64,000 nucleotides of DNA from Pedobacter riviphilus (GCF_014692875.1 NZ_CP061171.1:1-64000); one strand, 5' to 3'; numbered from the stretch's first letter, positions 21,670-30,710 are shown. Notes: generated by a model not told the origin, from the sequence alone. Numbers and translations: made by a program.

Positions 21670-21837
21670 ATGCAAAATAAGGAATTGGGAGAGGCACGAG
21701 ATTTAATGCTCAAAATAGCTGTTGGCGATCAACAGGCCTTTCGATTGATCTTTGATGCTTATAAAAATAAAGTTTTTTCGTATGCCAACAGGTACCAAAC
21801 TAAATTAAAGGGTTTTATCCACTACTTTTTATATTGA
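21670..21837 (+). pseudogene. ECF sigma factor remnant (N-terminal fragment)
   Basis: An open frame of 55 residues starts MQNKELGEARDLMLKIAVGD and continues QQAFRLIFDAYKNKVFSYAN. This matches the beginning of Bacteroidota ECF sigma factors (region 2.1, IAxGDxxAFxxLFxxYxxxVxxxA). A normal gene is about 190 residues, so regions 2.2 to 4 are missing. After residue 45 (RYQTKLKG) the sequence leaves the family and hits a stop that overlaps the 3' end of the Crp gene on the other strand. The most likely explanation is a deletion that joined the sigma 5' end to the Crp gene's flank. Confidence 0.75.
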
Positions 21838-22464
21838 TGCCAGAGCTCCACGATTTTCGGCTTTATGCAGCTCTTTGCTTCTAATCCTACTTAAAGTTTC
21901 TAATCTCATTCCTAAATAACTTGCCAAATAGCGGAGCGGTATTTTGTTTAAGTCTACTTTTCTGCTCGCTGCCAGCTTTTGGTACCGCCGCAATGCATTG
22001 GGTATTCTGGCCAGTATCGATCTTTCTGATGCAGCATAATAGTGTAGCGCCAGCAGTTTTCGCCCGATAATATTGGCCTCTTCGAAATGAGAATATGCAT
22101 AGTCGATTAGCGTATAAGGAATACGGATCAGCTCGCAATCTTCTAACGCCTGTAAATATTCTATAGAGTGATTGGATTGTAAATCAGGGTGGCGAATGGC
22201 CCCTACAATATTATTTCCAAAGCAAAACCAGGTGGTAATATCTTTGGCGTCGTCTTTTATGAAGCCACGAACAATGCCACTTTTTACAAAGTAAAGTGAT
22301 GCATTACTATCAACAGGGGAAACAATATGTTTATTCTTTCTGATTGTAACTAATGAGCAATGTTTTTCGTATTGTGCAATAAGGTTATCGGATAGCTCAT
22401 GGTATTGTTCCATATACTGGATAAGTGGCCGTACAAAAGAACTGTTGTTGTTAGAATTGAGCAT
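21829..22464 (-). CDS. Crp/Fnr family transcriptional regulator
   Basis: About 211 residues: an N-terminal cyclic-nucleotide-binding-type beta-roll (about 20-125, with KHIVSPVDSNASLYFVKSG) and a C-terminal helix-turn-helix with LRYLASYLGMRLETLSRIRS (about 180-200), the usual Bacteroidota Crp arrangement. There is no cysteine cluster for an iron-sulfur centre. An in-frame ATG lies 51 bases further upstream (22515); I prefer MLNSNNN because the extension is not family-like. It is transcribed away from the kdp locus, with about 470 bases between, so regulation of kdp is possible but unproven. Its 3' end overlaps the sigma remnant. Confidence 0.88.
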   Translation of the reverse strand: MLNSNNNSSFVRPLIQYMEQYHELSDNLIAQYEKHCSLVTIRKNKHIVSPVDSNASLYFVKSGIVRGFIKDDAKDITTWFCFGNNIVGAIRHPDLQSNHSIEYLQALEDCELIRIPYTLIDYAYSHFEEANIIGRKLLALHYYAASERSILARIPNALRRYQKLAASRKVDLNKIPLRYLASYLGMRLETLSRIRSKELHKAENRGALASI

Positions 22465-22594
22465 AACATGATAAAGTTTTAGTTTCAAAAGTGATCTTTT
22501 TTGATAAAGAATCATCTAACAATTATAATATACAAAATAATCTGGAAGTTGTATTTAAATTATTAAAAGATTCTTCATTGCATGCAGAATGATA

Positions 22595-22817
22595 AGTATT
22601 ATCTCTAGTTATCATCCTGGTCGCTTAGAGATCTTTCGTTGACCATCATTTTAAAGCTATCGTCTCGCTAAGACTTTAGTTCTTGCCATGGAAACTTGAA
22701 ACACATAATTACATGATGAGGGCTTAACGAGACGCTAAGACCAAAGTTTAGTCGGGGTAATGAGTGGATTAATTTTTCCCAAATGAAAAAAACCTTTCCA
22801 AAATGGAAAGGTTTTTT
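22595..22817 (+). ncRNA. Possible small RNA or mobile remnant ending in a strong terminator
   Basis: The gap 22465-22937 has no gene. Within it, 22787-22817 is an almost ideal intrinsic terminator (AAAAAACCTTTCCA, AAA loop, TGGAAAGGTTTTTT plus more T). No coding region precedes it on the plus strand, so something untranslated may end here. Upstream, GTCTCGCTAAGACTTTAG and GAGACGCTAAGACCAAAG form two related blocks (about 22662 and 22730). I see no clear promoter. Alternatives are a bidirectional insulator hairpin or a decayed element. Confidence 0.3.
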
Positions 22818-22937
22818 TTTGCTTCATTTTTATTTATGTAAAATTATTTGTTTAACTTGTTGTTTATCAGGTATTTGTTTGTGTGATGTCTTTTGTGGTA
22901 TAAGAGTTGGCAATTGGCCTGTAAAATCATTACAATC

Positions 22938-23018
22938 ATGACAATATTACTTTTTTTAATTCTCGTTCTGCTCTGCTGGGCTACTTACAAATCAATCGAC
23001 TGGTTCGAAAAAATCTAA
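22938..23018 (+). CDS. Small membrane protein upstream of kdpF (26 residues)
   Basis: A short open frame reads MTILLFLILVLLCWATYKSI then DWFEKI and ends in TAA. It is one hydrophobic helix with a charged C-terminal end, very like KdpF in shape but different in sequence. It lies 4 bases before the kdpF start and about 120 bases before kdpA, in the same direction. Its position and size suggest an extra single-span subunit or a KdpF-like accessory peptide of the KdpFABC potassium pump. That role is inferred. Confidence 0.6.
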   Translation: MTILLFLILVLLCWATYKSIDWFEKI

Positions 23019-23022
23019 CATT

Positions 23023-23100
23023 ATGATCGCATTATTTATTATCGCCATCGCCGTATTTATCTATATGATCTACGTGCTGATCAAACCCGAAAAATTTTAA
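23023..23100 (+). CDS. kdpF: K+-transporting ATPase subunit KdpF
   Basis: A 25-residue single-helix peptide, MIALFIIAIAVFIYMIYVLI then KPEKF. The ending KPEKF is the recognisable KdpF signature. KdpF stabilises the KdpFABC complex in the inner membrane. It lies 38 bases ahead of kdpA, as expected for the operon order kdpF-A-B-C. Confidence 0.9.
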   Translation: MIALFIIAIAVFIYMIYVLIKPEKF

Positions 23101-23138
23101 TCTTTTCTCCTTACGGAACGCAATTAACAAATCAAAAA

Positions 23139-24857
23139 ATGAACACCGAATTAATAGGCATTATCGCCACCTTCCTGCTCACCCTGGTCATCGCAATACC
23201 ATTGGGTAAATACCTGGCTAAGGTTTTTGCGGGAGAAAAAGTCTGGACAGATTTTTTAAAACCTTTGGAAACTGGTATTTACAAGCTTTCCGGAATCAAT
23301 ATTAAAGAGCAGATGAACTGGAAACAGCAGTTAAAAGCACTGCTTACCATTAATATACTATGGTTATTTTATGGTTTTTTTGTACTTATTTTTCAGAATA
23401 AGCTTCCATTCAATCCAGATGGAAATCCTGGGATGACACCAGATCTTGCTTTTAACACCGTTATCAGTTTTGTTGCCAACTGTAATTTGCAACATTATTC
23501 CGGTGAAAGTGGCGTAAGTTATCTTACCCAGCAATATGTGCTTATGTTTCTTCAGTTTGTGAGTGCAGCTACAGGTATTGCAGCTGCGGTAGTCCTTTTT
23601 AAAGCTTTTAGAGATAAAACAACAACTGAACTTGGTAATTTCTGGGAATTTTTTGTAAAATCTATCACCCGTTTATTGTTGCCATTATCTTTTGTGATGG
23701 CCTTGATCTTGACTTTTAACGGTACGCCTGCAAGTTATGAGGGAAAAGATAAATTTATCTCCCTACAAGGAGACACGGTTAATGTTTCGAGGGGACCAGC
23801 AGCCCAAATGATTGCTATTAAACATTTGGGCACAAATGGCGGAGGTTATTTTGGTGCCAATTCAGCACACCCTTTTGAAAACCCAAGCTACTTTACCAAT
23901 ATGGTTGAAATGATTGCACAAACCATTATTCCTTTAGCGATGATCATTGCCTTTGGTTATTTCATCCGCAGAAAAAAACTAGCCTGGACCATTTTTGGGG
24001 TAATGACCATTGGTTTGTTCATGCTACTACTACCCACTTTAAGTTCAGAATTAGGTGGAAATCCGGCCCTGGCCAAAATGGGTATCGCTCAAACTACCGG
24101 AGCTATGGAAGGCAAAGAAGTGCGTTTTGGTCCGGCAGCTACCGCTTATTGGAGTACATTGACCACCGTAATTTCTACCGGATCGGTAAACGGTATGCAC
24201 GATAGTACCATGCCTTTAACTGGATTATGGCAATTGTTGGCCATGATGATCAATTCATTCTACGGGGGCTGTGGTGTTGGTTTATTGAATTATTTCATTT
24301 ACCTGATTGTTGCCGTATTTATTTCAGGCTTGATGGTTGGTAGAACGCCGGAGTTTCTTGGGCATAAAGTAGAAGCCAGAGAGATTAAAATTGCGGCCAT
24401 TATCACTTTGTTGAGTCCATTTTTGATCCTGGCAGGAACTGCAATTGCAAGTTACATCTTCACTAATCATGGCAATGCTGCATGGGCTGTTCAGCCTAAG
24501 AGCTGGCTTAATAACCCTGGTTTCCATGGGTTTTCAGAAATGTTGTACGAAATGACTTCATCAAATGCCAACAATGGCTCAGGCTTTGAAGGATTAGGCG
24601 ATAACAATATCTTTTGGAATCTATCTACGGGGATTGTAATTTTCTTAGGCCGTTTCTTGCCGATTATTGGCCCGGTTGCCATCGCTGGATTATTAGGCGC
24701 TAAAAAATTTATACCTGAATCAGCCGGTACGCTTAAAACGGATACCAAAACCTTTGCACTAATGACTTTTGCGGTGATCATCGTGTTAAATGCACTTTCT
24801 TATTTCCCCGCCCTAGCTTTAGGCCCGTTGGCAGAATATTTTACTATGCTTAAATAA
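23139..24857 (+). CDS. kdpA: K+-transporting ATPase subunit A
   Basis: The potassium-selective channel-like subunit of the high-affinity KdpFABC pump, 572 residues with about ten membrane helices. Selectivity-loop-like segments are visible: FVANCNLQHYSGESG, KHLGTNGGGYFGANSAHPFE, VNGMHDSTMPLTG and TSSNANNGSGFEGLG, each corresponding to one of the four pore loops. It is full length. It is followed after 91 bases by kdpB. The gap contains a short inverted word (GAATTGTCACC...) but no gene. Confidence 0.97.
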   Translation: MNTELIGIIATFLLTLVIAIPLGKYLAKVFAGEKVWTDFLKPLETGIYKLSGINIKEQMNWKQQLKALLTINILWLFYGFFVLIFQNKLPFNPDGNPGMTPDLAFNTVISFVANCNLQHYSGESGVSYLTQQYVLMFLQFVSAATGIAAAVVLFKAFRDKTTTELGNFWEFFVKSITRLLLPLSFVMALILTFNGTPASYEGKDKFISLQGDTVNVSRGPAAQMIAIKHLGTNGGGYFGANSAHPFENPSYFTNMVEMIAQTIIPLAMIIAFGYFIRRKKLAWTIFGVMTIGLFMLLLPTLSSELGGNPALAKMGIAQTTGAMEGKEVRFGPAATAYWSTLTTVISTGSVNGMHDSTMPLTGLWQLLAMMINSFYGGCGVGLLNYFIYLIVAVFISGLMVGRTPEFLGHKVEAREIKIAAIITLLSPFLILAGTAIASYIFTNHGNAAWAVQPKSWLNNPGFHGFSEMLYEMTSSNANNGSGFEGLGDNNIFWNLSTGIVIFLGRFLPIIGPVAIAGLLGAKKFIPESAGTLKTDTKTFALMTFAVIIVLNALSYFPALALGPLAEYFTMLK

Positions 24858-24948
24858 TAAGAATTGTCACCAATAAACTTAGGATGACAAACCATACCAT
24901 AATCTGTGAAATCGATTAAATCTGAGAAATCACATAATAAATAAAAAA

Positions 24949-26976
24949 ATGAAACCCAATAATAAATTGTTCGAACCTGCCTTGGTGCAGACCGCACTAA
25001 AAGAATCTTTCATCAAGCTTGATCCAAGGGTAATGGTACGAAACCCGGTGATGTTTACCGTAGAAATCGGAACGCTGGTAATGGCTTATGTTACCATATA
25101 CTCTTTCAGCCATAACGGGCAGGGATCGCCTTTATACAATTTCTTTATCTTTTTAGTTTTATTGCTTACCGTACTGTTTGCAAACTTTGCCGAAGCCATT
25201 GCCGAAGCAAGGGGTAAAGCACAAGCCGATAGCCTTCGTAAAACAAGAGAAGAAACACCAGCTAAAGTGCTTTTAGCAAACGGAACCATCGAGATCCGTT
25301 CATCAAACCAGTTAAAAAAAGGTGATGTGTTTATTTGTGAAACTGGCGATACCATTCCTACTGATGGAGAGATTATTGAAGGTATTGCGACTATCGACGA
25401 ATCGGCCATTACAGGTGAGTCTGCCCCTGTAATCCGTGAATCAGGAGGTGATAAATCTTCGGTAACCGGAGGTACAAAAGTTTTATCAGATGAGATTAAA
25501 GTTCAGGTGAGTACTGCTCCCGGAGAAAGTTTTTTAGATAAAATGATTGCTTTGGTTGAAGGTGCATCACGTCAGAAAACACCAAATGAAATTGCTTTAA
25601 CCATTTTATTGGCCAGTTTTACTTTGGTATTCATCATTGTATGCGTAACCTTGAAACCTTTTGCCGATTATGCCAATACACCGATAACCATTGCGGCATT
25701 GATTTCCCTTTTTGTCTGTCTGATTCCAACAACCATCGGCGGACTTTTATCTGCCATTGGTATAGCCGGAATGGACAGGGCATTAAGAGCCAATGTAATT
25801 ACCAAATCGGGTAAAGCGGTAGAAACTGCAGGCGATATTGATGTGTTGCTATTAGACAAGACCGGAACCATCACCATTGGTAACCGTAAAGCCACCAATT
25901 TTTATCCAACTACAGGGCTAAACATTAAAGCTTTTACCGATGCCTGCGTACTAAGCTCGTTGGCAGATGAAACCCCAGAAGGAAAATCGATTGTTGAACT
26001 GGCTGCTGAGCAGGGTATCAAATCTTCCGGAACACCAGAAGGATCTACATTCATCAAATTTACCGCCGAAACCCGCTCAAGTGGCTTAGATACAGCCGAC
26101 GGGAGAAGGATTAGAAAGGGTGCTTTCGATTCGATCAGGAATATAGTTGAAAAAGCTGGAAATATTTTCCCTTCCGACATTGAAAATCATGTGAAAACTA
26201 TTGCTACCAATGGAGGAACGCCACTTGTGGTGTCTGAAAATGAAAAAGCTCTTGGCGTAATTGAGTTACAGGATATTATTAAACCTGGCATCAGCGAACG
26301 TTTCGAACGCTTGAGGAAAATGGGTGTGAAAACAGTAATGGTTACTGGTGATAATCCATTGACTGCTAAATACATCGCAGAAAAAGCTGGTGTTGATGAT
26401 TTTATTGCAGAGGCTAAACCTGAAGATAAAATGAACTACATCAAAGATGAGCAAACAATGGGTAAACTGGTAGCAATGATGGGCGATGGTACCAATGATG
26501 CCCCAGCTTTGGCCCAGGCCGACGTGGGTGTAGCTATGAACAGTGGAACACAGGCTGCAAAAGAGGCAGGTAATATGGTTGATTTGGATAACGACCCAAC
26601 CAAATTGATCGAGATTGTGGAAATTGGTAAACAATTGCTGATTACCCGTGGTACACTCACTACTTTTTCCATCGCAAATGATGTGGCCAAGTATTTTGCC
26701 ATTGTTCCGGCTTTGTTTATTGCGTCTATACCAGCTTTGCAAAGCTTGAACATTATGGGCTTGCATTCGCCAGAATCAGCTATTATGTCGGCTGTTATTT
26801 TTAATGCCATTATTATTCCAATCCTGATTCCGCTAGCATTAAAAGGGGTTGCCTATAAACCTATCGGTGCAACTGCTTTATTACGTAGAAACCTATTTAT
26901 ATATGGTATTGGTGGTGTAGTAGCCCCGTTTATAGGCATTAAAATAATCGATTTATTGGTCGGTTTATTTGTATAA
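24949..26976 (+). CDS. kdpB: K+-transporting P-type ATPase subunit B
   Basis: The catalytic P-type ATPase subunit, 675 residues. Visible hallmarks are the TGES actuator motif ([16 protein letters not shown], about 150), the phosphorylation motif DKTGTIT (Asp about 303), the nucleotide-domain KGAFDSI, the hinge [15 protein letters not shown], and [20 protein letters not shown]. The membrane segment with [16 protein letters not shown] is typical of KdpB. It couples ATP hydrolysis to potassium import through KdpA. A palindromic repeat separates it from kdpC. Confidence 0.98.
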   Translation: MKPNNKLFEPALVQTALKESFIKLDPRVMVRNPVMFTVEIGTLVMAYVTIYSFSHNGQGSPLYNFFIFLVLLLTVLFANFAEAIAEARGKAQADSLRKTREETPAKVLLANGTIEIRSSNQLKKGDVFICETGDTIPTDGEIIEGIATIDESAITGESAPVIRESGGDKSSVTGGTKVLSDEIKVQVSTAPGESFLDKMIALVEGASRQKTPNEIALTILLASFTLVFIIVCVTLKPFADYANTPITIAALISLFVCLIPTTIGGLLSAIGIAGMDRALRANVITKSGKAVETAGDIDVLLLDKTGTITIGNRKATNFYPTTGLNIKAFTDACVLSSLADETPEGKSIVELAAEQGIKSSGTPEGSTFIKFTAETRSSGLDTADGRRIRKGAFDSIRNIVEKAGNIFPSDIENHVKTIATNGGTPLVVSENEKALGVIELQDIIKPGISERFERLRKMGVKTVMVTGDNPLTAKYIAEKAGVDDFIAEAKPEDKMNYIKDEQTMGKLVAMMGDGTNDAPALAQADVGVAMNSGTQAAKEAGNMVDLDNDPTKLIEIVEIGKQLLITRGTLTTFSIANDVAKYFAIVPALFIASIPALQSLNIMGLHSPESAIMSAVIFNAIIIPILIPLALKGVAYKPIGATALLRRNLFIYGIGGVVAPFIGIKIIDLLVGLFV

Positions 26977-26982
26977 AATTTT

Positions 26983-27052
26983 CGTCATTCCCGCGTAGGC
27001 GGGAATCGTAATGCAGGCGCTTTAAGATTCCCAATCAAGTTGGGAATGACGA
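26983..27052. repeat. CGTCATTCCC-type palindromic repeat, copy 1, between kdpB and kdpC
   Basis: The block begins CGTCATTCCCGCGTAGGCGG and ends CCAATCAAGTTGGGAATGACGA. Its outer ends are inverted (CGTCATTCCC/GGGAATGACG), with two internal hairpins (TTCCCGC/GCGGGAA and TTCCCAA/TTGGGAA). It fills most of the 102-base kdpB-kdpC gap. A shorter relative is at 29028. Confidence 0.85.
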
Positions 27053-27078
27053 ATCGAATAAGAATTTAAAAAAATATT

Positions 27079-27642
27079 ATGAAAAAGTACATTATTCAAT
27101 CTATCCGCTTAACCCTAGTCCTATTGGTACTGTTATGCGTAGTATATCCTATCAGTGTAGCCCTTATCGGTAAAATGTCTAAAGGGCACGGTGGAGGAGA
27201 AAAAATCACCAAAAACGGTAAAACCGTAGGGTATGCATTATTGGGTCAGTCGTTTACCAAACCTCAATATTTCTGGGGAAGACCATCAGCTGTGGCCTAC
27301 AATGCAGCAGGTTCTGCAGGTTCTAACAAGGGACCATCTAATCCCGATTATTTAAAAGAAGTGCAGTCGCGTATCGATACCTTATTGAAATATAATCCGG
27401 GCATTAAAAAATCAGATATCCCTGCCGATATGGTTACCGCATCAGGAAGCGGACTTGATCCAAATATTTCGGAACAAGGTGCCGCCATTCAGATCCAGAG
27501 AGTTGCCGCTGCCCGTAAAATCGATGTTAAAAAAGTGAAAGAACTTGTAGCTATGAATACCCTGAAACCATTTATGGGTGTTTTTGGTCCTTCATCGGTA
27601 AATGTGCTAAAATTAAATCTTGCCCTTGATGAGCTTAATTAA
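27079..27642 (+). CDS. kdpC: K+-transporting ATPase subunit C
   Basis: A 187-residue subunit with one N-terminal membrane helix (about 8-30, LTLVLLVLLCVVYPISVAL) and a periplasmic domain. Family motifs include the QSFTKPQYFWGRPSA segment, the SNKGPSNPDY stretch and SGSGLDPNISEQGAAIQIQR. KdpC stabilises the complex and raises ATP affinity. It is slightly shorter than E. coli KdpC but complete. Confidence 0.96.
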   Translation: MKKYIIQSIRLTLVLLVLLCVVYPISVALIGKMSKGHGGGEKITKNGKTVGYALLGQSFTKPQYFWGRPSAVAYNAAGSAGSNKGPSNPDYLKEVQSRIDTLLKYNPGIKKSDIPADMVTASGSGLDPNISEQGAAIQIQRVAAARKIDVKKVKELVAMNTLKPFMGVFGPSSVNVLKLNLALDELN

Positions 27643-27648
27643 CAGAAT

Positions 27649-27746
27649 CGTCATTGCGAGAAAGCTTTTTCAGCCGACGAAGAAATCTTTATCGCACTGG
27701 TCGCTAGCATGAAAGATTGCTTCGTCGTTCCTCTTCGCAATGACGA
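27649..27746. repeat. CGTCATTGCGAG-type 98-base palindromic repeat, copy 1
   Basis: The 98-base element starts CGTCATTGCGAGAAAG and ends CTTCGCAATGACGA; the outer arms are inverted. An inner pair GACGAAGAAATCTTT / AAAGATTGCTTCGTC gives a long hairpin. A second copy of the same length is at 42139-42236. After it, TATCCTGAACTTATCGAAAGA (27764-27785, given in part) is half of another repeat type also seen at 29073. Together they fill the 305-base gap between kdpC and the porin. Confidence 0.88.
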
Positions 27747-27947
27747 CATTTCTTAGGTATCTGTTATCCTGAACTTATCGAAAGACAAAAAGTTGTTCTT
27801 TTTAATGATTAAAAGGTCTTCTACAAACTCAGATTGACAACAATTTAAGTAAACAATTTCCCAAACAATAACAATGGTAACGTTTTAAGGTCTGGTGTCA
27901 ACAAGCCAGGGCCTTAGGCTTTGCCCAATACGAAACAATCAGATAAA

Positions 27948-29018
27948 ATGAAAAAAATACTGTTACTTGCTGCTACACTTACAACAGGATTCTTTGCTAA
28001 AGCACAAGAAGAACCAAAAATTAAAGTAAGCGGTTATCTTGAAGCCTATTACGGATACGATTTTAATAAATCTGCAGACCATAACCGCCCAGGCTTTATT
28101 TATTCCCACAACCGCGCAAACGAAGTAAACCTGAACCTTGGTTTTATCAAGGCAGCTTACGATAGTGGAAATATCCGCGCCAACTTAGCGGTAATGGCCG
28201 GAACTTATGCCAATGCCAATCTTACTGCTGAGCCAGGAGTTTTGAAAAATATCTTTGAGGCCAATGCAGGTGTGAAATTATCCAAAACAGAAAATCTTTG
28301 GATTGATGCCGGAATCTTTTCTTCGCACATCGGTTTCGAAAGTGCGGTTTCGAAAGATTGTTGGGTGCTTACCCGAAATATTTCTTCAGAAAATACACCT
28401 TACTATGAATCGGGCGCGAAAATTACTTATGGTACCAAAGATGGTAAATTTACGGCTACCGCATTGTACTTAAACGGATGGCAGCGCATTACCCGCCAGA
28501 ATGGAAATAATAAACCTGCAGGCGGACTTCAGCTAACCTGGAAACCAACAGACAAGATCACGGTAAACTACAGTAATTATCTTGGAACTGAAGGCGCTGA
28601 TTCGGTTAGGGTAAACAGGTTTTACCACAACGTTTACGGTATCTTTCAGGTTACTGATAAATTTGGTGTAACCCTTGGATTTGACTATGGAACTCAACAG
28701 AAACAAAAAGGCAGTGATGATAAAAACGAGGTGATCTCACCTGTGGCAATACTTCAATATAAATTTGCACCTAAATGGGCTGTTGCCGGAAGATTTGAAT
28801 ATTATGAAGATAAAAACGGGGTTTTTATTGCAACAGGCACGCCACAAGGTTTTAAAACCAAAGGTTATTCCTTAAATCTTGATTATTCGCCAATAGCCAA
28901 TGCCGTTGTACGGCTAGAAGGAAAAGCCTATGATAGTAAAGATAAAATTTTTGCAAGAGAGGGGGCAGCGGTTAACGCCAATGCTAGCCTAACAGCAAGT
29001 ATTGCGGTATCGTTTTAA
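27948..29018 (+). CDS. Outer-membrane beta-barrel porin (OmpL-like/BBP2 type)
   Basis: A 356-residue protein with a signal peptide (MKKILLLAATLTTGFFAKAQ) followed by KVSGYLEAYYGYDFNK and a run of amphipathic strands ending in a C-terminal aromatic (IAVSF), as outer-membrane barrels do. The VNLNLGFIKAAYDSG and DAGIFSSHIGFESA segments fit putative beta-barrel porin family 2. The real start is the ATG at 27948; an upstream in-frame TTG at 27921 would spoil the signal peptide. Porins of this type follow kdpC in other Bacteroidota, which suggests a potassium-passage role; that is inferred from position. Confidence 0.85.
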   Translation: MKKILLLAATLTTGFFAKAQEEPKIKVSGYLEAYYGYDFNKSADHNRPGFIYSHNRANEVNLNLGFIKAAYDSGNIRANLAVMAGTYANANLTAEPGVLKNIFEANAGVKLSKTENLWIDAGIFSSHIGFESAVSKDCWVLTRNISSENTPYYESGAKITYGTKDGKFTATALYLNGWQRITRQNGNNKPAGGLQLTWKPTDKITVNYSNYLGTEGADSVRVNRFYHNVYGIFQVTDKFGVTLGFDYGTQQKQKGSDDKNEVISPVAILQYKFAPKWAVAGRFEYYEDKNGVFIATGTPQGFKTKGYSLNLDYSPIANAVVRLEGKAYDSKDKIFAREGAAVNANASLTASIAVSF

Positions 29019-29027
29019 TACGCGGTT

Positions 29028-29162
29028 CGTCATTCCCAACTTAATTGGTAATGACGATTACTCATTAAGATTTGTCACCCTTGAGCTTGTCGAAGAACTA
29101 GCCAAAATGTATGGTAAAGCATTTCGACAGGCTCTCCGTAGGAGTCCTTTGGACAACGTGAC
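29028..29162. repeat. Two palindromic repeats in the porin-29187 gap
   Basis: 29028-29056 (CGTCATTCCCAACTTAATTG to TAATGACGA) is a short relative of the kdpB-kdpC repeat. 29073-29162 begins TGTCACCCTTGAGCTTGTCG and contains the inverted pair GAGCTTGTCGAA/TTCGACAGGCTC, closing with GGACAACGTGAC. This second type is found across many bacteria as an intergenic hairpin. Confidence 0.75.
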
Positions 29163-29186
29163 TAGAATAATTTTAATATTAAAAGA

Positions 29187-29435
29187 ATGCATCCTTATAT
29201 AGAAATATTGTTCAGTCTGTTTTTAGCAACCTCTGGAATGCTGATGATCAGAAAACTCAGTTCATTAAAAAGGAGAAGAACATCCAACGTAAAGAACAGT
29301 TACGCAACAGAAAAACAGATCAAACTGATTTCCAAAAAGATTTCACTTAAATTTACGATGGTTTTATTCGCCCTTATTATGATTGTTGCCATCACCATAT
29401 TAATAGAAAAAGGAATAATGACTGTTACCTGGTAA
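29187..29435 (+). CDS. Small membrane protein of unknown function in the kdp locus
   Basis: An 82-residue protein with two predicted membrane helices (about 5-22 and 58-76) and a basic loop between them (KRRRTSNVKNSY). It starts 24 bases after a repeat block and stops 5 bases before the kdpD start, so it is probably translated from the same message. I do not recognise a family. An accessory or regulatory partner of Kdp is possible from position only. Confidence 0.6.
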   Translation: MHPYIEILFSLFLATSGMLMIRKLSSLKRRRTSNVKNSYATEKQIKLISKKISLKFTMVLFALIMIVAITILIEKGIMTVTW

Positions 29436-29440
29436 AGATC

Positions 29441-30571
29441 ATGGAAGAAGAACAAAAGGAAGAATCGGTTAAACACTTTTTAGATCTGGTTAAAAAATCC
29501 AGGCGTGGAAAGCTCAAAATCTATATCGGCATGAGTGCTGGTGTGGGTAAAACTTATCGTATGCTTCAGGAATCGCATGCACTGCTGCGAAATGGCGTAG
29601 ATATTTGCATCGGTTATGTTGAAACCCACAAAAGAGCAGAAACAGAGGCCCTCGTTGCCGGCCTTCCTGTCATTCCAAGGCGCAAAATTTTCTATCGGGG
29701 TAAGGAAATCGAAGAGATGGATCTTAAAGGAATTATAAACCGCCATCCGGAGATTGTTATTGTCGATGAACTTGCCCATACCAATGCTGAAGGCAGCAAA
29801 AACACTAAACGCTGGCAGGATGTTTTCGATCTGCTTGAGGCAGGGATCAGCGTAATCTCGGCCGTAAATATCCAGCACCTGGAAAGCATTAATGAAGAAA
29901 TTGAGCAGATTACGGGTATAGCTGTTACCGAACGCATCCCAGATAAGATACTGGAAATTGCCGACGAGATCGTAAACATCGACCTTACGGCTGACGAATT
30001 GGTTACCCGCCTTAAAGAGGGTAAAATTTACGATCAATCTAAAATCGAAAGGGCATTGGGCAATTTTTTTCAGTCAGATAAAATTCTTCAGCTGCGCGAG
30101 CTGGCCTTAAAAGAGGTGGTACACCAGGTAGAACGGAAAATCCAGACCGAAATTCCCAAATCGATTAAACTTAGACCCGAACGCTTTTTGGCCTGTATTT
30201 CTTCTAATGCCGAAACTGCAGGAGTGGTAATCCGGAAAACAGCAAGACTGGCTTCGTATTACCGATCACCTTGGATCGTGCTGTATGTGCAGAGCGATAG
30301 TGAAAGCATGGAACGCATTAAACTGGATAAGCAACGCCATCTGATTAACCATTTTAAACTGGCTACCGAGCTTGGGGCCGAAGTGATCAAAGTGAAAAGT
30401 AATGCGATAACCAAAACCATCATTGATATTGCAAACGAAAAAGAAATTACGACCATTTGTATTGGCAAACCCCATCTTAATATTTTTCAGGTTATTATGC
30501 GTACTGCGGTTTTTAATGGTTTATTGAAAAATTTAGCAATGAAAGACATCGATCTGGTGATTCTATCTTAA
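29441..30571 (+). CDS. kdpD: KdpD N-terminal domain protein without histidine kinase
   Basis: A 376-residue protein equal to only the cytoplasmic N-terminal part of KdpD. The KdpD domain (about 18-230) has Walker A IGMSAGVGKTYRMLQE, Walker B IVIVDELAHTNAEGSKNTKR and VNIQHLESINEEI. A USP-like domain follows (about 246-376). The four membrane helices, GAF domain and kinase core of the roughly 890-residue E. coli KdpD are absent, and no kinase or KdpE gene follows. Truncated KdpD proteins of this size are known in cyanobacteria such as Anabaena. It may sense or modulate rather than phosphorylate. Confidence 0.88.
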   Translation: MEEEQKEESVKHFLDLVKKSRRGKLKIYIGMSAGVGKTYRMLQESHALLRNGVDICIGYVETHKRAETEALVAGLPVIPRRKIFYRGKEIEEMDLKGIINRHPEIVIVDELAHTNAEGSKNTKRWQDVFDLLEAGISVISAVNIQHLESINEEIEQITGIAVTERIPDKILEIADEIVNIDLTADELVTRLKEGKIYDQSKIERALGNFFQSDKILQLRELALKEVVHQVERKIQTEIPKSIKLRPERFLACISSNAETAGVVIRKTARLASYYRSPWIVLYVQSDSESMERIKLDKQRHLINHFKLATELGAEVIKVKSNAITKTIIDIANEKEITTICIGKPHLNIFQVIMRTAVFNGLLKNLAMKDIDLVILS

Positions 30572-30710
30572 ATAAAAATGACTGATCACATCATTCTCGA
30601 ATAATCAAAACCATATCCCTTTATATTGGGTTGAAATAATAACGTGATATGGAAAAAGGATACTAAACGTTTGATTAATTTTATCGTAAACATTATTTAA
30701 AAATCAAAGA

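Noticed and set aside
23139..24948. Riboswitch or c-di-AMP element controlling kdp
   Set aside because: No recognisable ydaO-type core was found before kdpF or kdpA; only a terminator-like hairpin and AT-rich sequence.
26266..26766. 166-codon open frame antisense to kdpB
   Set aside because: It is fully inside a strongly conserved P-type ATPase gene; its length reflects the codon use of the other strand.
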